Part shown: positions 1 to 9,315 of the stretch, piece after piece
Numbering within the stretch: the first letter of the stretch is position 1
Layout: each line of letters begins with the position of its first letter
NCBI GenBank assembly: GCA_010672925.1
Contig: JAAHFP010000020.1
Span: forward strand, 50,186 to 114,185
Length of the DNA stretch: 64,000 nt
Source: Symploca sp. SIO1C2
GTDB taxonomy: Bacteria; Cyanobacteriota; Cyanobacteriia; Cyanobacteriales; Coleofasciculaceae
Direction: 5' to 3'
Notes under the pieces: generated by a model
What the model was told of the DNA's origin: nothing
Seen by the model: only the letters and a program-made list of their open reading frames with translations
Database searches by the model: none
Position numbers and translations under genes: made by a program

Positions 1-233
1 TTCATACATGGTGGTGAAAGACATTTTTTCATCAGGACTGTCTTCTCCCTGGTTTCTTCAGAGCAATTAGCCATTAGCAATTAGCCATTAGCCAGAGTGT
101 TTCTGAAGAGCCCCCCAACTGGCGGCACGCCGCCCCCTACAAAGGTCAGAAACACTACTTCCTACCTTAGAGGCTTAGAACCTTATTTCCTTCTGCCCTC
201 TGCCTTCTGCCTTCTGCCTTGTTTCTTAAAAGC

Positions 234-2048
234 CTAATCTTCCCTAACTTGCAGCTCATAAAGGTTCCAGAAAGTACCTCCTAAGGCAGAGTATTTGATA
301 TTCTGGAGGCGATCGCGTACTGCTTGCAATGAGAGAGGAGTCACCAGGCAAAATACCGGCAGCTGTTCGGTAACAATTTGTTGAAACTGACTATATATTA
401 CTTGACGTTGACCCTCATCTAATTCTTTAGCTCCAGCTAGGAAAAGGCGGTCAATCTCTTGTTCCCAATCTGATGCTACCCAATCTAAGATGGGGGGTTC
501 TCCTGGTTGAGGGCCTTGGTTAAATTGGTGAAATGAGCCTCCACTAGACCAAAAGAGGGAGAGGAGGAAAGGTTCAAGATCTGCTCCAGGTACACCAAAC
601 GAACCGACATAACAATCCCAATCTCGACTGCGGAGTAGTTTTTTGAGCACAACGTTGAAACTGAGTACTTGTAAATCTGCTTGGATACCAATCTGGCTGA
701 GGTCTTGTTGAATTTGTACAGCTAGATCTACCCTGGATTTATCCTCTGATTTGACTAGGATGGTAAATTTGACCTGATGACCATCCCCATCGAGTAACTG
801 TTGTTGGGAATTGTAGTTAAAACCAGCATCTAAAAGTAGTTGCTTAGCCTTTTGGGGGTCATAGGAGTAGACTTTTAAACCCTCCTCTGGAGAGAGATAA
901 TAGGGACTAAGCACACCAAGGGGGGAATGTTGGATTTCACCGAGTCCCCGATAGATATTATTTTTTATCCTTTCGCGGTTAAGAGCATAGGCAACTGCTT
1001 GCCTAAAAGCCAAGGTATTGAACCAACGGGACTTGATAGGGTCTACAAAGAGTTCTCCTCGCTCATTGCGGGCTTGATTTAGATTGAAACCGACAAATCT
1101 AATACCACCTTCTGGTCCGCCATTATAAATAGTATATTTACCCCGCTTGGAATCTCGCTTGAGCAACCCAAAGGCTTCAGAAGTTACCTGTATGCTATCA
1201 AGATCTCCAGAGCGAAATCTGATTAACTGGTTGTCGGTAGATTCGATTACTTGCAAAACCAGGCGCTCAATGTAGGGTTGGGGATTTCCCTGAGCATCGG
1301 AGCGCCAGTAATAGGGATTGCGTTGAAAAATTACCCGCTCGGAAGGACTGTAACTTACCATTTGGTAAGGACCATTGCCGACAATTTTGTTCGGTTCTGT
1401 ATCGGTTCCCCAAGTTGCTAGAAATTGGGGATTGCCATTAGCATCAGTAGATTCTACAGAGGAGCGCAGGGCATGAGCTGGTAGTATAACTAGCCGGTTT
1501 GTGTATCTTAAGAAAGGGGTAAAAGGTTCAGGCAGGGTAAACTCAACTCGCCGCTTATCGAGTTTCTGTAGTGAGGGGAAAGCTTTGGTATTGCCAATCC
1601 GAAGAAAATCTCTATATACAGTAGGAATTTTGGGGTTGAGGTAAATATCCCGATAGGTAAAGATTACATCATCAGCAGTCAGAGGTTGGCCATCAGACCA
1701 CTTTAGCCCTTCCCGGAGGGTAAAGACAATCCGCTGGAGATCCGGGGAAATTTCCCAAGACTCAGCCAAGGCAGGTTCTAAGGCTCCCGTTACTCCATTG
1801 ACGGTAACCAATCCTTCGTAGAGGAAAGAAAAAACACCATAGGGAGATTGATTTAGGGGATAGTTAAAAGTAGATGGCTCACTAGGAGTGGCTAAAATTA
1901 ATTGGTTCTCTTGAGTCGCTTTAGTGTTCAACTGATTAGGAGAACAAGCAACTACTATAAGTAACAGACAAGATAAGCCTAGGGCTATTAGTGGAAGAAA
2001 CCAGGATTTGGTCTTTGCTTTTCGTCTATGGTTAGAAGGGTACTCCAC
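234..2048 (-). CDS. ABC transporter substrate-binding protein, family 5 (peptide/oligopeptide type), lipoprotein
   Basis: 604 aa; lipoprotein-like N-terminus (LLLIVVACS), AESWEISPDLQRIVFTLREGLKWSDGQPLTADDVIFTY motif typical of SBP_bac_5. Confidence 0.9.
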   Translation of the reverse strand: MEYPSNHRRKAKTKSWFLPLIALGLSCLLLIVVACSPNQLNTKATQENQLILATPSEPSTFNYPLNQSPYGVFSFLYEGLVTVNGVTGALEPALAESWEISPDLQRIVFTLREGLKWSDGQPLTADDVIFTYRDIYLNPKIPTVYRDFLRIGNTKAFPSLQKLDKRRVEFTLPEPFTPFLRYTNRLVILPAHALRSSVESTDANGNPQFLATWGTDTEPNKIVGNGPYQMVSYSPSERVIFQRNPYYWRSDAQGNPQPYIERLVLQVIESTDNQLIRFRSGDLDSIQVTSEAFGLLKRDSKRGKYTIYNGGPEGGIRFVGFNLNQARNERGELFVDPIKSRWFNTLAFRQAVAYALNRERIKNNIYRGLGEIQHSPLGVLSPYYLSPEEGLKVYSYDPQKAKQLLLDAGFNYNSQQQLLDGDGHQVKFTILVKSEDKSRVDLAVQIQQDLSQIGIQADLQVLSFNVVLKKLLRSRDWDCYVGSFGVPGADLEPFLLSLFWSSGGSFHQFNQGPQPGEPPILDWVASDWEQEIDRLFLAGAKELDEGQRQVIYSQFQQIVTEQLPVFCLVTPLSLQAVRDRLQNIKYSALGGTFWNLYELQVRED

Positions 2049-2225
2049 AATTGGGTTGAGTTGAGGAACAAACTCAGTCTACAAGAGATTTGCGATAGTG
2101 CTGATTGAGTGAACCATAACAGGTACACCGGACTTTAACTCCCCGACTTCTCGGTTCAACCCATGATTAAGATCAATTCCGGCTACATTGGGAGAATATT
2201 CGTGATGTAGGGGCGCAAAGCTTGC

Positions 2226-2437
2226 CATTGGTGTCAACTTAAGGTGAAAGCCTTACCTCACCGGTCACTCAAGTGACCGGCTAATAGCTCAAGTCATCTA
2301 AAGATGACTAACTAAAGGTAAAGCGGAAATATTTAGTCCCTTTTAATGGACTTAAGCTATTAGCCTTGGATTTGAATCCAAGGTGGTTTAGGTCATCCAA
2401 CTAGTCAGCTATGTCTAGGCTTAAGTTGACACCAATG
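2226..2437. mobile_element. MITE-like non-autonomous element with 18-bp TIRs, 9-bp TSD and internal hairpins
   Basis: CATTGGTGTCAACTTAAG (2226-2243) is the perfect inverse of CTTAAGTTGACACCAATG (2420-2437); AAAGCTTGC flanks both sides (2217-2225 and 2438-2446); no ORF. Confidence 0.85.
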
Positions 2438-2732
2438 AAAGCTTGCGCCCTCGGTGTATCTATGTTTTATAACCAGAAAGCCAGATTTTTAATCATTCCG
2501 ATGCAACTGGAATTGATATAACTTGACAATCTGGAAGAAGAAATCTAAGGTCTGTCACTAAGACTAAGCGATCGCATTGTATAGTTAGAACAATTTACAG
2601 CGCTAAAAGCTTAGGTTAGGACATTCCTAAATTCTCCAAGTCCAGTTATGGCTTACTGTTGCCTTTTGCCTGTTGCCTTTTGCCTAGCACGTAGCGCTAT
2701 ACAATTGAGGTGAGATAGATTGAGGCAAGAAA

Positions 2733-2795
2733 ATGCTGATGACGTTACAAGAATTGCAAAAGCAAGCGTTGCAATTACCAATTAGCGATCGCTAA
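2733..2795 (+). pseudogene. Remnant of a cyanobacterial antitoxin/addiction-module N-terminus
   Basis: Encodes MLMTLQELQKQALQLPISDR then stop at a HIP1 site; resembles the start of small cyanobacterial antitoxins (MTLQELQKQALQL..DR). Confidence 0.4.
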
Positions 2796-3096
2796 TAATA
2801 TAATAGTGCGATCGCATAATCTTGTAGCTTGAGCGAAGAGTTCGCGTTTGCGTAGCATGGTGCGCTAGCAGCAAAGCGTCTCTGTAGGAGAATCGAAACT
2901 TAACGCCTTGGGTGAACCATAAAGACACATTATCCCTAGGAGTTCCCGAAGGGTAGAGCACAAAGGACGAAAAAAAGAAGATGGGTAATCTTGCGCTGGG
3001 AAGGGAGCAAGAGTTACGATACTTTAGAAGCGATCGCGTTAGGGTTCCTTAATTAGTTTTTGTCACAATCTGGATCTTCCATCGAGAAACATATAG

Positions 3097-4173
3097 ATGA
3101 GTATGGGTCAAGTAGATCAACAAATTCGTATCCTCCACCTCTCCGATATCCACTTAGGAACTGTAGATCAAGCCAAGCGCTACTTTACTCAACTGGCTAC
3201 TGACCTGAAGCAAAACCTGAAAGTTAAACAACTCAACTACTTGGTCATTTCTGGAGATATTGCCAACTACTCTACTGAGGATGAATACAAAGCGGCTTTT
3301 GAGCTAGTAAATAGCATAGTGAAACACTACGGATTAGATCCTAGTCGGGTGGTAATAATTCCTGGCAACCATGACCTCAACTGGGATTTAGCAGCAGATG
3401 CTTATACTTATGTCCCTCACCACCGACTGCCTAATCCTTTAACTGAAGAGTATATCTCTCTTGGTGATTCTAGAGTTTTAAAATGCGACTCAGAAAAATA
3501 TCAGCAACGCTTCCAATATTTTAGTGAATGCTTCTATCAAAAAATCTACAATGAACCTTATCCTCTTAAATACGAAGACCAAGCCATTCTCTACCCCTGT
3601 CCCCAAGATAAAATTCTTTTCCTTGGTCTCAATTCTTGTTGGGAAATCGACAATGAACATACTGAACGCGCCAGTATTAACTCTAATGCTGTTGCCAAGG
3701 CCATTGAGGAAATTGTATTCGGGAACTATGATGACTGGCTAAAAATTGCTGTGTGGCATCATCCAGTTACAACTGCTGAGTCCATGAAAAATGTTGAATT
3801 TTTGGAACAGCTAGCCGTTAGTGGTTTCCAAATTGCGGTGCATGGTCATATCCACGAAGCTAAGAATGAAGTTTTTCGCTACGACACAGGACGAGGACTT
3901 CACATCATTACTGCTGGAACTTTTGGTGCAATTGCTAATCATCAAGTTCCAGGTATTCCTCTGCAATACAACTTGCTGGTACTTAATCCAGAAACAGGTA
4001 TATTAACAGTAGAAACACGCAAGAAAGAAAGAACTGATGGTGCTTGGTCAGCAGATGCACGGTGGGGTGATAAAAATAACCCTTCCCCCAGATATGAAAT
4101 TCCCTTAAAGTACAGTTTTCCCAAGGTTACTCAAGAATTACAAGCAGATTCTACTAATTTAAAAAAAAACTAA
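3097..4173 (+). CDS. Metallophosphoesterase (calcineurin-like / class III phosphodiesterase type)
   Basis: ILHLSDIHLG, GDIAN, GNHDLNW, WHHPV, HGHIHEA motifs; ends in an A9 tract. Confidence 0.9.
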   Translation: MSMGQVDQQIRILHLSDIHLGTVDQAKRYFTQLATDLKQNLKVKQLNYLVISGDIANYSTEDEYKAAFELVNSIVKHYGLDPSRVVIIPGNHDLNWDLAADAYTYVPHHRLPNPLTEEYISLGDSRVLKCDSEKYQQRFQYFSECFYQKIYNEPYPLKYEDQAILYPCPQDKILFLGLNSCWEIDNEHTERASINSNAVAKAIEEIVFGNYDDWLKIAVWHHPVTTAESMKNVEFLEQLAVSGFQIAVHGHIHEAKNEVFRYDTGRGLHIITAGTFGAIANHQVPGIPLQYNLLVLNPETGILTVETRKKERTDGAWSADARWGDKNNPSPRYEIPLKYSFPKVTQELQADSTNLKKN

Positions 4174-4223
4174 ACAAACCAAATTTACCTTTAGGCTTAA
4201 CGCATATTCTTCATCTCTCTGAC

Positions 4224-7200
4224 TTGCACATCACCAATTTAAAGCAAGCTGAGCATTGGCATAGTCTACTATACGAGGATCTATACTACCCACTTAAGAT
4301 CAATAAGCTAGACAGTCTAATTATATCCGGCGACATTGCCAATAAATCCACTCTAGAAGAATACAAAGTTGCCAAACAGTTTATCGACAATCTCTGCCAA
4401 GATTTTTCCCTAGAACCAAAACAAATTATCATTGTTCCTGGTAACCACGACCTCAACTGGGAGCAAACAAAGAAGGCATTCCATCCCAAAAATAACAAGG
4501 AAAAACCCAAAATTTACATCGAAAAAGATAAATACAAACAGCGCTTTGTACACTTCAGCGAGTTTTATAAAGACATTAAAGGTCAATCCTATCCCTTAGA
4601 TGACGACAAACAATATACTCTCGACCACTTGCCAAAGCAACACCTTCTGATTTTGGGACTAAACTCTGCTTGGCAGCTCGATCATTATGATAAATACTGC
4701 GCCAGCATCAATATGGATGCCCTAAACAAAGCTCTGACAGAAATTAAGTACAATAAAGACTACCAAAACTGCATAAAAATCGCTGTTTGGCATCATCCTG
4801 TCAACAGTGAGTGTGAGGGAAAAATTTCCGACTCTGCTTTCCTTCATCGACTTGTTAATTATGGATTCCGTTTCTTCCTCAATGGGCATATGCACATCCG
4901 CGAAGCAGAAACCTCTAACTACCGCTACGAAAAGATTTACCAAGAGGAAAAAATTTACGGAATTTGTGCCGGAACCTTCGGTGTACATACTTCAGAACTA
5001 TCAAAAGCTACTCCTTGGCAATACAACCTGCTGGAATTTAATACAGATACACTGACTGTCCATCCCCGTTGGCGTCAACAAGAAAACAGCCCTTGGGAAT
5101 CCGGAGACAACTATACGATAAACATAAAATCTAACCAAAAAACTATAGATCAGGATAAATTAACAAGAATTATTGACAATTTAAAGCAAGATATGGGAAC
5201 AATATCTAATGATTATTATAAGATATACAATGAAGGTTTTAAGGAAATTATTTACAATGCTTTAGAAGGTATTACAACAATAATTAAAGACTTTATCGTT
5301 GCTGACAGGGCAACTATTTATTTTTTGAATGAAAGTGAAAGGCTTTCTTCGATAGTTGACAAAAAAGGCGAATATTTAGAGATTGCAGTTCTAATTGGTC
5401 AAGGGTTTGCGGGTAAGGTTGCCAAAAGCAAAAAAATTCATATAAGTGCTATGGAGGAGTGTCGTAATTCTGATGAAACTGTAAAACAGTCGAAAAGAAC
5501 AGGGTATACTACTTACACTCTTTTGACTTATCCTTTATTGGATGAGCAGGAAAATTTAGTAGCTGTTATTCAGTTAATCAATAAATTAAAAAAGTCTAAT
5601 AATCAAAAATCTTCTCTAGAAGAAAGAATTGATCAAAGTGGTTTTAAAGAAGAAGATAAAGAAGATTTAGATAAATTAGCAGACCAAATTAGACCAATAT
5701 TAGGGGAATTTAAAAGCTCTTATAAAATGGCTCATGAAATGCAAGGATTTATCGATTATACAAAGGCAATACACAAGCTAAGTAAAGCAAGTACAAAATG
5801 TAATGATTTAGAAGAGATTTGTAAAATGGTGACCAAGGTCGCCGAAGACTTTATGCAAGCTGACCGTACTACTTTATGGTTAGCTGATCGTCAACGCAAA
5901 GAATTACAGGCAACTATTATCTCAAAAGATGGTTCACCAGAAGAAAAGATCATAAAATTTGGAGACGGATATGTTGGAGAAGCCGCAGCAGAAAAAAAGA
6001 TCAAAATCATCCCTTTTGATCTTTACGAACATCAAGATTCACAGATGTCTAAGAAAACGGATAAAGAGACTGGCTATCGTACCTGTAGTCTGATGTCTAT
6101 GCCAATTTTCCATGTTGATCAATTAGTTGGTGTACTGCAACTAGTCAATAAAAGAAAACCAGGAGTGGATATCGAATATGATGACGAAAAATTAATTAAA
6201 AATCCTCTAGATTGCTTTCAAAATAGCTTTACAGATGAAGACAAGAAGCTGATAAAGCAACTGAATTATTTCATAGCAACTGCTATTTCAGAAGTCAACC
6301 AATCTATAACAGATAAAGCAGATAATATCCTCTATGAATTTTTAAGTAAAATTACTGAGCTAGCTAAGGATGAACTATGCTCCCATCGTGTAACTATTTT
6401 TCTCTTAGATCAAGAAGCAAAAGAATTTTGGTCTATTATTAAAGAAAACATAGAAATTAGAGTCCCTATTAATAAAGGAATTGTAGGGGAAGCTGGACGG
6501 AAAAAGCCAGGAGAATTTGTTAAAGCACGTAATGTAGACAAGGATAATAATCCACGCTTTAATGAAGCAAAAAAACAGGATAAAAAGAACGATTATACTA
6601 CTTATAATTTATTGGCTATCCCTCTATTTAATGAAAAAGAAGAATTAGTAGCTGTTGTTGAATTTGTAAATAAATTAAAAAATATTCAATCAAGAATAAA
6701 GCAAGATATTGCCCCTAAAGATAAAGTTGATAAAGATAAAGTTGATATGGAAGGATTTACGGATACTGATCCCAAAAAGTTTTCCGAAATATCCTACATC
6801 ATGCTAAAATTTTTAGAAGGTTTCAAAGCTCTTTATGAAACAACTCGCAGAAAGCAAGGAGAATTGAGGCTTAAAAACGCAATAACTACACTTTCTGAAA
6901 TTAATATTGATGCAGAACGTTCACAAATATTTGAAAAAGTTCAGGAAGAGGCAAAGAAGCTTGTGAATGCGGATAGAAGTACCTTATGGCATCTAGACCG
7001 CAAAAGTAATAAATTATGGGCTCACTTTGATGAGGATGGGGAGTCTCAACGAAAGGAAGTTCCGGTAGGTACAGGCTATGTTGGTAAAGTAGCAGAGCAT
7101 TGCAAGTCCCTCAATATCTCTTTTGAGCGGTATGGTGAGCCCAATTATGCAATTTCTCTGGAAAGTGATGATGAGAATAGTTATCTTATCTATAGTTTAA

Positions 7201-7448
7201 TATGTATGCCGATCCTAAATTCTGATAAAGAATTACTGGCAGTGATTCAACTAGATAATAAAAAGAAACCAGGTAACTTCTCAGATGATAACCATGAAGA
7301 TTACGATTCTACTCAAGTACCAGAATTATTTCAGGCTAACTTTACCAAAGAGGATGAAAAATTACTTAATGAATTCAATATTGCTGCTGCTAGTTATCTC
7401 TCTCAAATTGAATTGTTTGAAGAAATGCACAAAATAGCAAGTAGTTAA
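4224..7448 (+). CDS. Metallophosphoesterase fused to four GAF domains (frame open from 4158; no ATG before the metal-binding motif)
   Basis: Upstream in-frame ILHLSDLHI, then GDIANKST, GNHDLNW, WHHPV, NGHMHIREA; four GAF-like blocks (e.g. DRATIYFL...GQGFAGKVA...LLTYPLLDEQENLVAVIQLINK). Confidence 0.88.
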   Translation: MHITNLKQAEHWHSLLYEDLYYPLKINKLDSLIISGDIANKSTLEEYKVAKQFIDNLCQDFSLEPKQIIIVPGNHDLNWEQTKKAFHPKNNKEKPKIYIEKDKYKQRFVHFSEFYKDIKGQSYPLDDDKQYTLDHLPKQHLLILGLNSAWQLDHYDKYCASINMDALNKALTEIKYNKDYQNCIKIAVWHHPVNSECEGKISDSAFLHRLVNYGFRFFLNGHMHIREAETSNYRYEKIYQEEKIYGICAGTFGVHTSELSKATPWQYNLLEFNTDTLTVHPRWRQQENSPWESGDNYTINIKSNQKTIDQDKLTRIIDNLKQDMGTISNDYYKIYNEGFKEIIYNALEGITTIIKDFIVADRATIYFLNESERLSSIVDKKGEYLEIAVLIGQGFAGKVAKSKKIHISAMEECRNSDETVKQSKRTGYTTYTLLTYPLLDEQENLVAVIQLINKLKKSNNQKSSLEERIDQSGFKEEDKEDLDKLADQIRPILGEFKSSYKMAHEMQGFIDYTKAIHKLSKASTKCNDLEEICKMVTKVAEDFMQADRTTLWLADRQRKELQATIISKDGSPEEKIIKFGDGYVGEAAAEKKIKIIPFDLYEHQDSQMSKKTDKETGYRTCSLMSMPIFHVDQLVGVLQLVNKRKPGVDIEYDDEKLIKNPLDCFQNSFTDEDKKLIKQLNYFIATAISEVNQSITDKADNILYEFLSKITELAKDELCSHRVTIFLLDQEAKEFWSIIKENIEIRVPINKGIVGEAGRKKPGEFVKARNVDKDNNPRFNEAKKQDKKNDYTTYNLLAIPLFNEKEELVAVVEFVNKLKNIQSRIKQDIAPKDKVDKDKVDMEGFTDTDPKKFSEISYIMLKFLEGFKALYETTRRKQGELRLKNAITTLSEINIDAERSQIFEKVQEEAKKLVNADRSTLWHLDRKSNKLWAHFDEDGESQRKEVPVGTGYVGKVAEHCKSLNISFERYGEPNYAISLESDDENSYLIYSLICMPILNSDKELLAVIQLDNKKKPGNFSDDNHEDYDSTQVPELFQANFTKEDEKLLNEFNIAAASYLSQIELFEEMHKIASS

Positions 7449-7524
7449 GATTTGGTATCGGTAGTGCGTTCCCGTAAGGGAGACGTGGTACAACCTCCAG
7501 AATTGTTAGTTACTTGGCAGGTCA

Positions 7525-7700
7525 TCTCACCTCCAGAACTTGCTCAGCAGTAAGCTTCAGCTCAGGAAAAGTCCGAGAAACAATCCGCTGATTACCAGAA
7601 AACTCAGTTGCCTGATACTTACCATTAACCAACAGCAGTACAGTCACTGACTCTGCTTGAGGGCCAACAATCCAGTATTCCAGTGGATTCAACAAACAAT
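7525..7700 (-). pseudogene. C-terminal fragment of a Uma2-family (DUF820) protein
   Basis: Reverse strand reads NPLEYWIVGPQAESVTVLLLVNGKYQATEFSGNQRIVSRTFPELKLTAEQVLEVR*, a Uma2 C-terminal signature with no N-terminal part. Confidence 0.65.
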
Positions 7701-7781
7701 TCTTGAGCCCAGTTTGGGTGAACCTTTATCCATGAGAGCCAGCATTGGAAGGGTTACTCATGGCTTACCGGGGTTGCACCG

Positions 7782-7976
7782 TTACTTTGTTTGTTGATTC
7801 TGAGGTTTTGGTTTATGGAACTTACCCTCTTCCTTAGCTTGTCTAATGGCAACTTCAATTAAGAAAGCTGCAAGATTAGCAGTCGGTCTACCCTCCGATT
7901 CTGCCCACCATTCCAAATCCTCAAAAATTGAGTCTGGCAAAGTAACGTAAACCCGTTTACTCACAATTGTTGACAC
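7782..7976 (-). CDS. Ribbon-helix-helix (CopG-type) protein, probable antitoxin/regulator
   Basis: 64 aa; KRVYVTLPDSIFEDLEWWAESEGRPTANLAAFLIEVAIRQA. Confidence 0.7.
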   Translation of the reverse strand: MSTIVSKRVYVTLPDSIFEDLEWWAESEGRPTANLAAFLIEVAIRQAKEEGKFHKPKPQNQQTK

Positions 7977-8055
7977 TCTTGATTATCTCCTCTATGTTAC
8001 ATTTTCGCTTCACCTAACCAGCTATTTTTTACTTAGAGCTGCTTTTCTGAGCTAA

Positions 8056-8298
8056 TTGTTGCTAATTAGCTGCATATTAGTTACTATAGTCAAAATAGAT
8101 TATCATAAGGAGATTCTCGCTATCCCCACATCAGAACAGAAAACTCAGTGCTATATCTTGTGTTGCTGGTTTACTAAACTTTACTTACCTATCAATATTG
8201 TTCGCCTAGATGAACGAACTGGCAATATCTTTTTGCTAGCAGGTGAGGAAAATATAATCGAAATCTATGCTAACGGTCGCTGGAGGTACATTGGATGA
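8056..8298 (+). CDS. DUF6888-like small protein (start uncertain)
   Basis: TKLYLPINIVRLDERTGNIFLLAGEENIIEIYANGRWRYIG; overlaps the next ORF by 4 nt. Confidence 0.6.
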   Translation: MLLISCILVTIVKIDYHKEILAIPTSEQKTQCYILCCWFTKLYLPINIVRLDERTGNIFLLAGEENIIEIYANGRWRYIG

Positions 8299-8504
8299 GT
8301 CAACCTAACTTTAAAACAATGAGTCAAAAGGAATTGCATGATTACGTTCTTTCTCATCGAGAAGATCAAGCTGCTTTTTATGCTTATGTTGACAAATTAC
8401 ACGCTGAGGGAAATTGGATTGAAATGCCTCCTTTAAAATCATTGGAAGACCTAGAAAATTATCCAGAATTTGTTGGTCGTTTTCGTGATGATTCTATGAC
8501 TTAA
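8295..8504 (+). CDS. DUF6887-like small protein
   Basis: MSQPNFKTMSQKELHDYVLSHREDQAAFYAYVDKLHAEG; ATGA overlap with upstream ORF. Confidence 0.6.
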   Translation: MSQPNFKTMSQKELHDYVLSHREDQAAFYAYVDKLHAEGNWIEMPPLKSLEDLENYPEFVGRFRDDSMT

Positions 8505-8574
8505 ATTTAGTGTGAGCCTCTTGCTCTCTAGTGTTTCATAAGTAATAGCAAGAATTTAGTATTGATTATTAGCT

Positions 8575-8904
8575 ATGACTACTCAACTCCAGATTGTAGA
8601 TCAAGAACGTCTTAAGGTATCCCGTTACCAAATTGTTAACTTTTGCGATCGCTGGAAGATTATTGAGTTTTCTCTGTTTGGTTCCGTGCTAAGAGAAGAT
8701 TTCCACCCCGACAGCGATATTGATATACTTTATCAATTTGCTCCTAATCACGGCTGGAGTTTATTCGATATTGTTCATATGAGAGAAGAGTTAGAACAAA
8801 TGTTCGGGCGAAAAGTTGATTTTGTTAGTAAGCAATCTCTACAGAATCCTTATCGCCGTTATGAAATTTTGAGAACACATCAAGTCATTTATCGCCATGA
8901 ATAA
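8575..8904 (+). CDS. mntA: MntA-type minimal nucleotidyltransferase (antitoxin)
   Basis: GSVLREDFHPDSDIDILYQF (GS-x-DxD) motif; overlaps the HEPN ORF. Confidence 0.85.
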   Translation: MTTQLQIVDQERLKVSRYQIVNFCDRWKIIEFSLFGSVLREDFHPDSDIDILYQFAPNHGWSLFDIVHMREELEQMFGRKVDFVSKQSLQNPYRRYEILRTHQVIYRHE

Positions 8905-9253
8905 CCGTGATGCTGGCTATCTTTGGGATATGGTTCAAGCAATTAAAAATATTCAAGAATTTCTGGGTAATGTATCATACAACGATTATCTGGACAGTAT
9001 TTTGCTCCAAAGTGCTGTAGAAAGACAGTTGGAAGTTCTCGGCGAAGCTGCACGTAGAATATCTGATGTTTTTCAACAAGCACATCCAGAAATTGACTGG
9101 CGTGGAACTATTGGCTTGAGAAATATTATTGCGCATCAGTATGACAAAGTTGAGCAAGAAACTCTTTGGGCAATAGTTCAATCAGAGCTTCCAGAGCTAT
9201 TGAAGCTAATAGAACCTTTATTGCCGCCTTTACCAGATAATGAATTGCAGTAG
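8897..9253 (+). CDS. hepT: HepT-like HEPN-domain toxin (ribonuclease)
   Basis: RNIIAHQY (RX4-6H motif); VERQLEVLGEAARRISD; 8-nt overlap with mntA. Confidence 0.85.
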   Translation: MNNRDAGYLWDMVQAIKNIQEFLGNVSYNDYLDSILLQSAVERQLEVLGEAARRISDVFQQAHPEIDWRGTIGLRNIIAHQYDKVEQETLWAIVQSELPELLKLIEPLLPPLPDNELQ

Positions 9254-9315
9254 CACAAGATCTAGGGCGGACATTCATTATGAGAAAGTCAGCATAAACA
9301 TCCAGCAAGTTCATC

